This document shows positions 55,052-63,805 of a stretch of DNA of 64,000 nt, one piece after another. Position 1 is the stretch's first letter; each line of letters starts with the position of its first letter. The translations under genes were made by a program, and so were the position numbers. This DNA is from DATDAH01 sp963792205 (lineage in GTDB: Bacteria > Actinomycetota > Acidimicrobiia > Acidimicrobiales > DATDAH01): the NCBI GenBank assembly GCA_963792205.1, contig CAWBVI010000004.1, forward strand, positions 682,001 through 746,000, read 5' to 3'. Below the pieces are notes generated by a model, which was not told where the DNA came from, ran no database searches, and worked only from the letters and a program-made list of their open reading frames with translations.

Positions 55052-56407
55052 CTACGGCGCCAGCAGGTCCTCGGGCGTCACCGAGGCGGTCTCGCCCTCG
55101 AAGTCCTGGGGCTCGCCCAGGAACTCGTAGTAGCCGAGGTCCTCGCTGTACTGCATCAGCTGCAGGACCTCCTCCGGGAACTTGTCCTCGCCCAGGATGG
55201 TGGTGAACGGGCTGTCGGGCAGGGACAGCCCGGTGACGAGGCCGTCGGTGTTGAGGGCCTGCTCCATGACCGCCGGGCGGGTGAGCTCCTCGGCGTTGGT
55301 CAGGGTGTCGACCAGCAGGGCACCCATCGTCCAGCCGTAGGCCACGATCGAGTTCTCCAGGTCGATGTCGGCCCCGCCGTACTCGGCCCCCTTCTCGAGG
55401 AAGAGCGCCATGGCCTCGTCGTCGGCCCACTGCGGGTCACGGGGGTCCTTGAAGGCCGTGACGCTGATGATGCCCTCGGCGGCTCCGGGGTCGGCCAGGC
55501 CGACCAGGGTCGGCGAGGTGCAGGTGCCGGAGATGAAGATCGTGGGCTCCCAGTTGGTGCCGTTGATGGCGTTCAGCGCGTTCGGGCAGGCCAGGGCCGT
55601 GGTGCCCAGCACGATGGCGTCGGCGTCGGTCGCGGCCAGGCTGGTGACCTGCGAGGTGGTGTCCGGGTTGGCGACCTCGTAGGTCTCCTCCCCCACGACC
55701 GTGATGTCCGTGCCTTCGATGGCGGACTTGAAGGTGTCGACGTAGGAACGCCCGAAGTCGTCGTTCTGGGTGAGCAGCACGACCTCGGCGTCCGGATCGT
55801 TCTCCTCGAGGTACCGGGCGTACATCACCGCTTCCAGCGAGTACGACGGGAACGACCCCACGGTCCAGGCGTGCTCCGGATCGCCCCAGAGCGGCGAGCC
55901 GGTGCCGGCGAAGAGGTTGGGGACGCACTCCTCTTCGAGGTCGTCCCAGATGGCGAGGTTGTTCGCCGTGCCGATCACGTTGAACAGGGCGAACACGCCG
56001 TCTTCCTGCACGAGGCGCTGGGCGTTGGTGGCCGTTCGGCCGGGCTCGTAGCCGTCGTCGAGGGACACGAACTCGATCTGGCGACCGTCGATCCCGTCGA
56101 GCTCCTCGTTCACGTAGTCGAAGTACGCCTGGTAGCCGGTCGAGATCTGGGAGAAGGCGGCGAAGGTGCCCGATTGCGGGAAGCTGGACCCGATCAGGAT
56201 CGAGTCCTCGGTGATCCCCTGGGTGAAGTCGCCCTCACAGTCGTCGACGTGGAGGAACTCGGCCGCCTCGTCGCTCGTGTCCTCGACGGCCGCTTCGTTC
56301 TCCTCGTCGCTCCCGCTGTCCTCGCGTCCCCCGCTGCAGGCCGCAGCGACCAGTGCGAGGACGGCCAAGAGGGCCAGAAGGGCCCGCGGACGACGTAATC
56401 GGATCAT
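55052..56407 (-). CDS. Branched-chain amino-acid type ABC transporter substrate-binding lipoprotein
   Basis: A signal peptide with lipobox (ALVAACSGG) and an acidic tether are followed by a two-lobed periplasmic-binding fold of the Leu/Ile/Val type (Peripla_BP_6): ITEDSILIGSSFPQSGTFAAF, ALFNVIGTANNLAIWDDL and VYARYLEENDPDAEVVLLTQNDDFGRS-like segments. It is 451 residues. It is the last gene of the liv cluster, overlapping livM by 4 bases (ATGA). Ligands of this family also include amides and aromatic acids, so the amino-acid assignment is by context. Confidence 0.92.
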   Translation of the reverse strand: MIRLRRPRALLALLAVLALVAAACSGGREDSGSDEENEAAVEDTSDEAAEFLHVDDCEGDFTQGITEDSILIGSSFPQSGTFAAFSQISTGYQAYFDYVNEELDGIDGRQIEFVSLDDGYEPGRTATNAQRLVQEDGVFALFNVIGTANNLAIWDDLEEECVPNLFAGTGSPLWGDPEHAWTVGSFPSYSLEAVMYARYLEENDPDAEVVLLTQNDDFGRSYVDTFKSAIEGTDITVVGEETYEVANPDTTSQVTSLAATDADAIVLGTTALACPNALNAINGTNWEPTIFISGTCTSPTLVGLADPGAAEGIISVTAFKDPRDPQWADDEAMALFLEKGAEYGGADIDLENSIVAYGWTMGALLVDTLTNAEELTRPAVMEQALNTDGLVTGLSLPDSPFTTILGEDKFPEEVLQLMQYSEDLGYYEFLGEPQDFEGETASVTPEDLLAP

Positions 56408-57480
56408 GTTGCTCCCCTGGATTCGATGCCGGTGTCCACCGTAGGCGGTGGGATCTCCAGGTTGGAATCGCCCTTGACCTTGCGCCACTGGGGGTCGCGC
56501 CGCAGGCGGCGCAGCGTCCCCGCCTCGAGGCGCTTGAGGCCGCCGAGGAACCCGCTGGGCAGGATCAGCATCAGCACGATCAGCACGCCACCGAAGATGA
56601 CGTTGGAGAGCTCGGCATCGATGTCGGAGGCGTACTCCGGCACGAACACGATGAAGAGCGAGCCGAGGATCGGCCCGAAGATGGTCGCCGCCCCTCCGAT
56701 GACCAACGCGGCCAGGAACTGGATCGACCGGGCGATCGTGTACTGCGCCGGGTCGACCCGGTCGAGGACCGCCGTGTTCATGGCCAGGAGCGACCCGCCC
56801 AGGCCGGCGATCATGGCGCTGATCCCGAAGGTGAGGACCTTGTAGAAGGCCAGGTTGACGCCCAGGACCTCCGCCGCCGTCTCGCCGTCCCGGATGGCGA
56901 TGATGGCCCGGCCGACCCGGCTGCGGATGAGGTTGCGCACCAGCACGAAGGTGATCACCGCGAACACCAGCAGCACGTAGAAGGCCCACTGGTCCTCCTG
57001 CATGTCCCCGGCCCACTCGGGGGGCTCGAAGTCCGGCACGCCGATGCCGGTGCTGCCCCCGGTGACGTCGGAGTACTTCTGGATGACGAGGGGGAAGAGC
57101 GTCGCCAGCGCAAGGGTGACCAGCGCCAGGTAGAGGCCGCTGATGCGCAGGGCGGGGAGGCCGACCAGCACGCCGACCACGAAGCAGAGGGCCATGGCCA
57201 CCGGGATGGTGCTCAGGTGGCCCCAGCCGTGCTCGGCGGTGAGGATCGCCGTGGTGTAGGCGCCGACGCCGAAGAAGGCGCCGTGGCCCACCGAGATCTG
57301 GCCGTTGAAGCCGGTCAGCAGGCCCAGCCCCAGGACGGCGATGGAAATGGCGATGACGTTGGAGAACTGGGCGACGCGGAACTCCTCGTAGTACTGCGGG
57401 ATGTACAGCACGAACGCCGCGAGGACGATGGCGACGACGCCGAGCACGACGCGGCGCGGCGTGAGGGCAAGTCGGCTCAT
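56404..57480 (-). CDS. livM: Branched-chain amino-acid ABC transporter permease LivM-like
   Basis: This is a 358-residue permease with about nine membrane helices. The signature GVNLAFYKVLTFGISAMIAGLGG and FNGQISVGHGAFFGVGAYT segments are characteristic of LivM. The C-terminus carries a basic tail (RLEAGTLRRLRRDPQWRKV). It sits between livH and the binding-protein gene with 4-base overlaps on both sides. It would form the heterodimeric membrane channel with the LivH protein. Confidence 0.93.
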   Translation of the reverse strand: MSRLALTPRRVVLGVVAIVLAAFVLYIPQYYEEFRVAQFSNVIAISIAVLGLGLLTGFNGQISVGHGAFFGVGAYTTAILTAEHGWGHLSTIPVAMALCFVVGVLVGLPALRISGLYLALVTLALATLFPLVIQKYSDVTGGSTGIGVPDFEPPEWAGDMQEDQWAFYVLLVFAVITFVLVRNLIRSRVGRAIIAIRDGETAAEVLGVNLAFYKVLTFGISAMIAGLGGSLLAMNTAVLDRVDPAQYTIARSIQFLAALVIGGAATIFGPILGSLFIVFVPEYASDIDAELSNVIFGGVLIVLMLILPSGFLGGLKRLEAGTLRRLRRDPQWRKVKGDSNLEIPPPTVDTGIESRGAT

Positions 57481-58359
57481 ACGCGTGTGACCACGACTCG
57501 ACCGAAGAGACCCTGAGGACGGACCAGCAGCACGATGAGGATGAGCAGGAAGGCCGACGCCAGCTCGAAGCCCTCGAAGAAGTCGATGTACTGGCCGGCC
57601 AGGCTCTGGGTCACGCCCACGATCAGGCCGCCGACCACGGCGCCCAGGGGGCTGTCGAACCCGCCGAGCGTGGCCGCGGCGAAGGCGTAGATGAGCAGGC
57701 CCTGCATCAGGTTCAAGCTCAGGTTGAACTGCGGCGCGGCCAAGGCGCCGGCGAGGGCTCCCAGGGCGGCGGCGAGCCCCCAACCGAGCATGAGGATCCG
57801 TCCGACCCGGATGCCGACCAGTTGGCTTGACTCACGGTTCGACGACACGGCTCGCATGGCGAGGCCGACCTTGGTGTGCTGGAAGAGCACGTAGAGCAGG
57901 AAGACGACGAGAGCGAGGATCGCCGAGGATCCCAACGGTCTCACGGGAGATCGTCACGTCGCCGAACGTGACCAGCGACCGGTCGGCGAAGATGCGCGGG
58001 AAGACCCGGCCGTCGGTGCCGTAGATCCAGCCCGCCAGGGCGTTGGTGGCGATGAAGATGCCGATGGTCACGATGACGATCGCCAGGACGTTGTCCACGC
58101 CCACGGGGCGGATCAGCGTGCGCTCGATGATCGCCCCGCCGCCCACCGAGATGGCCATGGCGATGAGGATCGCCACCACGACCGGCCAGCCCCAGTCGAC
58201 GAAGAGGAAGGCCACGAAGGTCGAGAACATGGCCATCTCGCCCTGGGCGAAGTTGAGCAGGCCGGTCGACCGGTAGATGAGCACCAGGGCCAAGGCCAGG
58301 GCGGCGCAGATGGCGCCGAACTGGATCCCGTTGAGCACCTGGTTGAAGAACAGCTCCAC
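57477..58359 (-). CDS. livH: Branched-chain amino-acid ABC transporter permease LivH-like, frameshifted
   Basis: The first part (NGIQFGAICAALALALVLIYRSTGLLNFAQGEMA) and the second (GLAMRAVSSNRESSQLVGIRVGRI, then GFDSPLGAVVGGLIVG) match LivH. They are in different frames, and one surplus C at 57931-57933 explains the change. Removing it gives RETVGSSAILALVVFLL and a 293-residue protein of normal length. It ends in an overlap with livM and begins 10 bases after livF. Confidence 0.9.
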
Positions 58360-58369
58360 GTCGTCCTCC

Positions 58370-59081
58370 TCAGATCCCCAGATAGGCCTGGCGCACGGAC
58401 TCGTCCGCCTGGAGCTCGGCCGCGGTGCCCTGAGCGACGATCTGGCCGGCCTCGAGCACGTAGCCCCGTTCGGCGATGCTCAGGGCCAGGTTGGCGTTCT
58501 GCTCGACGACCAGGAGCGCGGTGCCGTCGTTGACGTTGAGGTCCTGGAGCTGGCGGAACAGCTCCTGGGTCACCAACGGGGCCAAGCCGAGGGAGGGCTC
58601 GTCGAGGAGCAGCAGGCGGGGCCGGGACATGGCGGCCCGGGCGATGGCCAGCATCTGCTGCTCGCCCCCGCTCATGCCCCCCGGCCACCTGGCTCCGCCG
58701 TTCACGGAGCCGCGGGAAGACGTCGAACCACCGGTCCATGTCCTCGGCGACCTCGGCGTCCTTGCGGGCGTAGGCGCCGAGCCGCAGGTTCTCCTCGACG
58801 GTGAGGTCCACGAACGTGCCCCGGCCCTGCGGGACGTGGGCCACGCCGCGCCGAACGATGTCCTCGGGCGACTTGCCCCCGACGGCCGTGCCGTCGATCG
58901 CGACCACGCCCTTGGTCGGGATCATCCCGCTGATGGCCCGGATCGTGGTCGTCTTGCCGGCCCCGTTCGCACCCAGGATGACCACCACCTCGCCGGGTGC
59001 GACGGAGAACGACATCCCCCGCAGCACCTGCACCGGCCCGTAGCCCGCTTCGAGATCCCGCACCTCGAGGATCGGCGTCAC
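58370..59081 (-). CDS. livF: Branched-chain amino-acid ABC transporter ATPase LivF-like, frameshifted
   Basis: Walker A is GANGAGKTTTIRAI, the Q-loop region is VPQGRGTFVDLTVEENL, the signature is MSGGEQQMLAIARA and Walker B is LLLLDEPSLGLAP. Signature and Walker A are in different frames. A run of six C (58677-58682) needs to be five to continue SQVAGGMSGGEQQ and give 236 residues, the expected LivF length. The GTG at 59081 overlaps the livG stop by 4 bases. Confidence 0.92.
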
Positions 59082-59872
59082 GAGTTCCCCCCGCCGAGAT
59101 AGGCCTCGATGACCCGGGGGTCGTTGCGGACGACATCCGGGTCGCCTTCGGCGATCTTGGCGCCGTAGTCGAGGACGACGATCTTCTCCGAGATCTGCAT
59201 CACCATCGCCATGTGGTGCTCGACCAGGAGGACGGTGAGGTTCCGGTCGTCGCGCACCCGCCGGACGAGGTCGGCGAGCTCGGTCACCTCGCCGTGCGTG
59301 AGGCCGGTCGCCGGCTCGTCCAGCATCAGGAGGCTGGGGTTGGACGCGAGGGCGCGGGCCAGCTCGACCCGCTTGAGCGTGCCGTACGGGAGGCCGGCGG
59401 CGGGCCGGTCGGCGACGGCCGACAGCTCGAGCTCGTCGAGCAGCTCGTCGGCGGTGGCCCGGCTCCGGCGCTCCTCACTGATGGCGCTCGGCCATCGGAT
59501 CGTGGTCGTGAGGAAGCTGGACTTCGTGTCCGAGAACGCCCCCATGAGGACGTTGTCCTTGACCGACAGGCCGGGGAACAGGGCCACGTTCTGGAACGTC
59601 CGGGCGATGCCGATCTGGGCGATGCGATGTGGTGGTACGGCGAGCAGGTCCTCACCGGCGAAGGTGACGGAGCCCTCGCTGGGCTCGTACAGGCGGCTGA
59701 TGACGTTGAAGAGCGTCGTCTTGCCGGCCCCGTTCGGGCCGATGAGGGCACACATCTGGCCCTCCTCCACCGTGAACGAGAGCCGGTTGAGGGCGACGAC
59801 GCCCCCGAAGCGGACACTGACGTCCTCGACCCCCAACACCGTCCCCACGAGCGGCGAACCGTAGTTGCTCAC
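59078..59872 (-). CDS. livG: Branched-chain amino-acid ABC transporter ATPase LivG-like
   Basis: This 264-residue ATPase has Walker A GPNGAGKTTLFNVI, Walker B LLMLDEPATGL and the LivG-type insertion (SFLTTTIRWPSAISEERR). The signature motif reads LPYGTLKRVELARAL, where LSYGQ is common, a noticeable deviation but in a position where related ATPases vary. It is the first gene of the importer cluster, 20 bases after mreB on the same strand, so mreB and the importer may share a transcript. Confidence 0.92.
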   Translation of the reverse strand: MSNYGSPLVGTVLGVEDVSVRFGGVVALNRLSFTVEEGQMCALIGPNGAGKTTLFNVISRLYEPSEGSVTFAGEDLLAVPPHRIAQIGIARTFQNVALFPGLSVKDNVLMGAFSDTKSSFLTTTIRWPSAISEERRSRATADELLDELELSAVADRPAAGLPYGTLKRVELARALASNPSLLMLDEPATGLTHGEVTELADLVRRVRDDRNLTVLLVEHHMAMVMQISEKIVVLDYGAKIAEGDPDVVRNDPRVIEAYLGGGNS

Positions 59873-59891
59873 CGCGGACCCCGCTGAGGGG

Positions 59892-60887
59892 TCAGTCCAT
59901 GAACATCACCCGGAGGGCGTCATAGGACTCGATGCAGCGGCCAGCACCGAGCACGACGCACTCGAGCGGGAGGTCGACCAGCTTCACCTGGACCTCGCAC
60001 TCGATGGTCAGCCGTTCGACCAGGCCGCGCAGCAGGCCGCCACCGCCGACGAGGTGGATCCCGTTCACGATCAGGTCCTGAGCCAGGTCGGGTGGGGCCT
60101 CGCCGAGGCAGGCCACGATCGAGTCGATGATCGTGCTGATGGGCTCCTCGAGCGCCGCTCGGATCTCCTCGGGCTCGAGCACCACCGTCTTGGGCAGGCC
60201 CGACATCAGCTCCCGGCCCCGGACCTCGGCCCGGAACTCCTCGGGTGTGGGGAAGGTCGAGCCCATGGCGATCTTGATCTTCTCCGCCGTCTGCTCCCCG
60301 ATGGCGATGCCGTGCTCCTTGCGGATGTGGGTCTGGATGGCGGCGTCGAAGTCGAAGCTGCCCACCCGCACGGCCTTGAGCGAGACGATGCCTCCGAGCG
60401 AGAGGATCGCCGACTCCGACGTGCCGCCCCCGATGTCGATCACCATCGAGCCCACCGGCTCGTTGATCGGGAGCTCGGCCCCGATGGCGGCGGCCATGGG
60501 CTGCTCGATCAGCTGGCAGTCGGCGGCGCCGGCCCGGCGAGCGGCCTCGGTGACCGCGCGGCGCTCGACGTGGGTGATGGCCGACGGCACGCAGATCACG
60601 ACGCGGGGCCGGTTGAACCTCGACACCCCCACCCGCTCGAGGACCAGCCGGATCATGCGCTGGGTCACGTCGAAGTCGGTGATCGCGCCGGCGCGGAGGG
60701 GGCGCACGGCCACGATGTGACCCGGCGTGCGCCCGATCATCTGCCAGGCCTCGGTCCCCACGGCGAGGACGTCCTGGCTCTGGTTGTTGAGCGCGATGAC
60801 GGACGGTTCGTTGAGGACGATGCCCTCGCCGCGCACGTAGACGAGGGTGTTGGCGGTCCCCAGGTCGATGGCGAGGTCGCGGGCCAC
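59892..60887 (-). CDS. mreB: MreB-type actin-like cytoskeletal protein
   Basis: This is a 331-residue member of the MreB/Mbl family. Phosphate-1 (DLGTANTLVYVRGEGIVLNEPS) and phosphate-2 (VIDIGGGTSESAI) motifs and the adenosine-binding GGGGLLRGL are intact. MreB polymerises under the membrane and guides wall synthesis in elongating cells. No mreC, mreD, rodA or pbp gene follows; instead the importer genes do. Many actinobacteria that grow at the poles lack MreB, so its presence hints at a different growth mode. GTG start at 60887. Confidence 0.93.
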   Translation of the reverse strand: MARDLAIDLGTANTLVYVRGEGIVLNEPSVIALNNQSQDVLAVGTEAWQMIGRTPGHIVAVRPLRAGAITDFDVTQRMIRLVLERVGVSRFNRPRVVICVPSAITHVERRAVTEAARRAGAADCQLIEQPMAAAIGAELPINEPVGSMVIDIGGGTSESAILSLGGIVSLKAVRVGSFDFDAAIQTHIRKEHGIAIGEQTAEKIKIAMGSTFPTPEEFRAEVRGRELMSGLPKTVVLEPEEIRAALEEPISTIIDSIVACLGEAPPDLAQDLIVNGIHLVGGGGLLRGLVERLTIECEVQVKLVDLPLECVVLGAGRCIESYDALRVMFMD

Positions 60888-60902
60888 AGCGGTGCTCCGG
60901 GA

Positions 60903-61070
60903 CTACTCGGGGGGTGGCGGACGGTCGCGCGGGGAGAGTGCGTCCATCTGACGGGTGAAGCCGTCGACCCCGGAGTCCACCGAGCGCGGCGCCCGGGAAC
61001 GCGCCCACAGCACGAGGATGCCGAGGCTGGCCACCACCACGGCGGCGACGAGGAACAACAGGTTGCTCAC
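60903..61070 (-). CDS. Small single-pass membrane protein (55 residues)
   Basis: From a GTG at 61070 the frame reads one membrane helix (NLLFLVAAVVVASLGILVLW), a basic linker and a short polar tail ending RPPPPE. A GGAG about 10 bases before the start supports it, and the gene lies 15 bases before mreB and 16 after moaE, on the same strand. It may be a partner or anchor for MreB, but only adjacency suggests this. Confidence 0.6.
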   Translation of the reverse strand: MSNLLFLVAAVVVASLGILVLWARSRAPRSVDSGVDGFTRQMDALSPRDRPPPPE

Positions 61071-61086
61071 GGGGTGTGATCTCCGG

Positions 61087-61557
61087 TCAACGGTCGGTGG
61101 TCAGGTCGGTCAGAGCCCTGGCGTCGAGGCCCCAGCTCTCGCCTCCTACCCAGGTCTCGCGCTTCCAGATGGGTGCCGTCTCCTTCAAGCTATCGATGCA
61201 CCAACGGGCCGCCTCGAAGGCGGCGCCCCGGTGGGGCGCCGAGGCGGTCACGACGACCGACGATTCGCCGATGGCGACCGGCCCGACCCGGTGCAGGATG
61301 GCCAGTCGCCCGAGGTCGGGCCAGCGGCGGCGGGCCTCGTCGGCGATGGCCCGGAACCGGGGCTCGATCTGGCTCTCGTAGGCCTCGTACTCGAGCCCCG
61401 TGACCTCGGGCCGGCCCTCGGCATGGTCCCGGGCGGTGCCCGAGAAGGTCACGACCGCCCCACAGGACGGGAGCACAGCCCAGTCGCCGGCCGGGCCGAC
61501 GGGGAGGGGCTCGTCGGTCAACCCCACCCAGGTGTGGTCGTCGGGTGCCTGCAACAC
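61087..61557 (-). CDS. moaE: Molybdopterin synthase catalytic subunit MoaE
   Basis: The 156-residue protein has the core segments VTFSGTARDHAEG, LEYEAYESQIEP, RVGPVAIGESSVVVTASAPHRGAAFEA and the late lysine motif LKETAPIWKRETW, all typical of MoaE. It transfers sulphur from MoaD to precursor Z to make molybdopterin. No other moa gene is adjacent. The GTG start and TACCAT 7 bases upstream suggest a near-leaderless start. Confidence 0.95.
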   Translation of the reverse strand: MLQAPDDHTWVGLTDEPLPVGPAGDWAVLPSCGAVVTFSGTARDHAEGRPEVTGLEYEAYESQIEPRFRAIADEARRRWPDLGRLAILHRVGPVAIGESSVVVTASAPHRGAAFEAARWCIDSLKETAPIWKRETWVGGESWGLDARALTDLTTDR

Positions 61558-61564
61558 GGGCCCA

Positions 61565-61570
61565 ATGGTA
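61565..61570 (-). promoter_or_regulatory. Predicted -10 of the moaE-mreB unit
   Basis: On the minus strand TACCAT ends 7 bases before the GTG at 61557. The divergent gene has a TACGCT (61612-61617) 8 bases before its GTG at 61626, leaving 41 bases between the hexamers. Confidence 0.4.
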
Positions 61571-61625
61571 CGGGTCGGGCCGCCCGCGGACAGCCGGACC
61601 GTGGCCTCTCCTACGCTCCTGGCTC

Positions 61626-62756
61626 GTGTCGGACCACGACGACACCCCACCCGAACCCGGGTTCCGGGGCCCTCCATCGCCGGATGACCGCCTCTGGCGC
61701 CACCCGTCCGAGGTCGCGCGCCCCCAGACGGAGGCACGCCGTCCACGGCGGTTCCTGTCGCTCGGTCTGGCCGTGTTGGTGGGGGCGGCCGGGTCGATGG
61801 GAGCGGCCTGGGCGCTCGGTGCGTTCGATGACGAGCCGGCGGACGGCGCGGCCACCGAGCGGCTGGCCACGCCGGTGGCGACCGTCCTGGTCGACGGTCC
61901 GGTCGCCGGGCGCATCGAGGCCCTCGCCGAGTCCCTCGTCATCGTGCGGGCGGGCGACGTGCGAGGCGCCGGCGTGGTGTGGCGCGACGACGGCCACGTC
62001 CTGACCACCGCCGACCTGGTCGACGGTCACGAGCGGGTGACGGTGAAGACCGTCGACGGCCCCCGACTCACCGGACGGGTCGTCGGCCTGGACCGGGCAA
62101 CCGACGTCGCCATCATCCGGGTCCCCGAGCTCACCGCGCCCGGGGCCGTGCTCGGCACCACCCGCCGGCTGTCGGTCGGCATGCTGACCCAGGCCGTCGC
62201 CCCCGGGGCTTCCGGCGGCGTCACCGTCGCGACCGGCTCCATCGCCAGCCTCGGCGTCACCGTGACCCGAGACGACGACACGCCGATCCACGGCCTCATC
62301 GGCACCGACCTGGTGCTCGCCGGCGTCGAGGGGGCGGCCCTGATCGACGACGACGGCGCCGTGGTCGGCCTGACCACCCCGGTGGGCGGGGCGTCCGGCG
62401 TGCGAGCCGTCCCCGTGGCGCTGGCCCGCGTGGTCGGCACGGACATCATCGCCACCGGCGCCGCGGCGCACCCCTGGCTCGGGGTCGAGGGCAGGGACGT
62501 GTCCGCGGCGGTGGCCGCCGAGTGGGGCATCCCGGGCGGCGCCGAGCTGTTCGAGATCACGGAGGACAGCCCGGCGGCCGATGCCGGCCTCGTCGACCAC
62601 GACGTGGTCACGAAGGTGGACGACCGCGAGATCACCTCCATGGGGGACCTGCTCACGGTCCTGCGCCACCTCGACCCTGGCGATGAGATCCGGATCGGCT
62701 ACCTCCGTGCCGGCCACCTCCACTGGGGCGACGCCACCCTCCAGGAGTGGACCTGA
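61626..62756 (+). CDS. HtrA/DegP-like membrane protein with degenerate protease domain and PDZ
   Basis: A cytoplasmic segment, one membrane helix (FLSLGLAVLVGAAGSMGAAWAL), a trypsin-like fold and a PDZ domain (AAHPWLGVEGRDV to ITSMGDLLTVLRHLDPGDE) form this 376-residue protein. The layout is that of an actinobacterial HtrA. The catalytic His is Asp in HVLTTADLV where active members have TNAHV, and the nucleophile motif GNSGGP is replaced by VEGAAL. Only the Asp of ATDVAII remains. It is therefore probably not a protease but may still bind unfolded or signal peptides through PDZ. GTG start at 61626. Confidence 0.85.
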   Translation: MSDHDDTPPEPGFRGPPSPDDRLWRHPSEVARPQTEARRPRRFLSLGLAVLVGAAGSMGAAWALGAFDDEPADGAATERLATPVATVLVDGPVAGRIEALAESLVIVRAGDVRGAGVVWRDDGHVLTTADLVDGHERVTVKTVDGPRLTGRVVGLDRATDVAIIRVPELTAPGAVLGTTRRLSVGMLTQAVAPGASGGVTVATGSIASLGVTVTRDDDTPIHGLIGTDLVLAGVEGAALIDDDGAVVGLTTPVGGASGVRAVPVALARVVGTDIIATGAAAHPWLGVEGRDVSAAVAAEWGIPGGAELFEITEDSPAADAGLVDHDVVTKVDDREITSMGDLLTVLRHLDPGDEIRIGYLRAGHLHWGDATLQEWT

Positions 62757-62776
62757 CCGGCGCGTCCGGGGTCAGG
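62752..62776. terminator. Bidirectional hairpin containing both stop codons
   Basis: CCTGACC (62752-62758) pairs with GGTCAGG (62770-62776) around an 11-base GC-rich loop. The stop codons of the two convergent genes lie in its two arms. Confidence 0.55.
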
Positions 62777-63800
62777 CGCGGCGGTTCTTGAGCAGGCGGC
62801 GGGCGACGACCACACCGCCCACCACGAGGCCCGTCACGCCGAGGCCGACGCCGCCCAGGACGAGCTCTTGGCGGCGACGGGGTGAGACGCTGGCCCAACC
62901 CGTCGGTCGGTCGCCGAGGACGTAGGCCTCCTCGTTGGTGTGCTCCGGCGCCCAGCCCTCGGCGCGGAGCCGGTCGTTGGCCACCACCCAGGAGTTGACC
63001 CGGTAGGCGATCACGCCGGGGGGCGTCGAGGTCAGGCCCAGCTTCCAGCGCCACGCCGCCAGCCGGTGCGACACCCGCTCGGGCAGGCGCACGCGGGGGG
63101 CCCGGCCCGCCAGCCGCCGGAGCTCGTCACTACGCATCCAGCCGTCGGGGGCCACGTTGTAGGGCCCCTCGAGGCGTTCTCGGCGGGCGAGGTCGATCGC
63201 CGCGGCCAGGTCGTCGAGGTGGACGAACTGGACGGGCGTGTCGGCGTCGCCGGGGGCGAAGGAGGTCCCGGCCCAGAGCGACGCCGCCAGCCAGTCGGTG
63301 GTGTCCTCGGCCACGGCGATGACCGGACGGAGCAGGGCCACCGCGACGTCGGGGTGCTGGTCCCGCCACTCGGCCGCCAGCCGTTCGACCTCGGCCTTGT
63401 GGGTGGCGTAGGCCAGCGCCGGATGGGGCCGCAGGGGGGCGTCCTCGGTGAGCGGCACGGGGTTGTTGGGCCAGGCCCCGTACACGGTGGCGCTCGACAG
63501 GAGCACGACCGCGCCCACGCCCACGGATCCGGCGGCCTCGAGCAGCGCCCGGGTCCCGACGACGTCGACGCCGGCGGTGCCGGTCCCGTCCAGCTCCGCC
63601 ACGGCGTCGCTGCGGCCGAGGTGGATGAGCGCGGTGGCGCCCTCCATCCGGCGCTTGAGCGAACCGGGCTCTCGCTGGGCCCGGTCGAGGTCGTCGGGGG
63701 TGAGGCGGACGATGGCGTCGACCTCCGGATCCAGGGCCAGCAGGTCGTTGACGCGGCCCCCGAGAGGGCCCTCCGCACCGGTGAGGACGGTGATGTTCAC
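62772..63800 (-). CDS. NAD-dependent epimerase/dehydratase with C-terminal membrane anchor
   Basis: This is an extended SDR with the cofactor motif TGAEGPLGGRV, the catalytic pair in YATHKAEVE and the LLSSATVYGAWP segment. The final 35 residues add a glycine-rich membrane helix (LGGVGLGVTGLVVGGVVVA) and a basic tail (RRLLKNRRA), so it is anchored to the cytoplasmic side. It is 342 residues from the GTG at 63800. No sugar-nucleotide or lipid genes are adjacent, so the substrate is unknown. Confidence 0.85.
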   Translation of the reverse strand: MNITVLTGAEGPLGGRVNDLLALDPEVDAIVRLTPDDLDRAQREPGSLKRRMEGATALIHLGRSDAVAELDGTGTAGVDVVGTRALLEAAGSVGVGAVVLLSSATVYGAWPNNPVPLTEDAPLRPHPALAYATHKAEVERLAAEWRDQHPDVAVALLRPVIAVAEDTTDWLAASLWAGTSFAPGDADTPVQFVHLDDLAAAIDLARRERLEGPYNVAPDGWMRSDELRRLAGRAPRVRLPERVSHRLAAWRWKLGLTSTPPGVIAYRVNSWVVANDRLRAEGWAPEHTNEEAYVLGDRPTGWASVSPRRRQELVLGGVGLGVTGLVVGGVVVARRLLKNRRA

Positions 63801-63805
63801 GCCCG

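Noticed and set aside
57477..59081. livF and livH as pseudogenes
   Set aside because: Each has a single indel at a short C run, all catalytic or structural motifs survive on both sides, and the other importer genes are intact, so error is more likely than decay.
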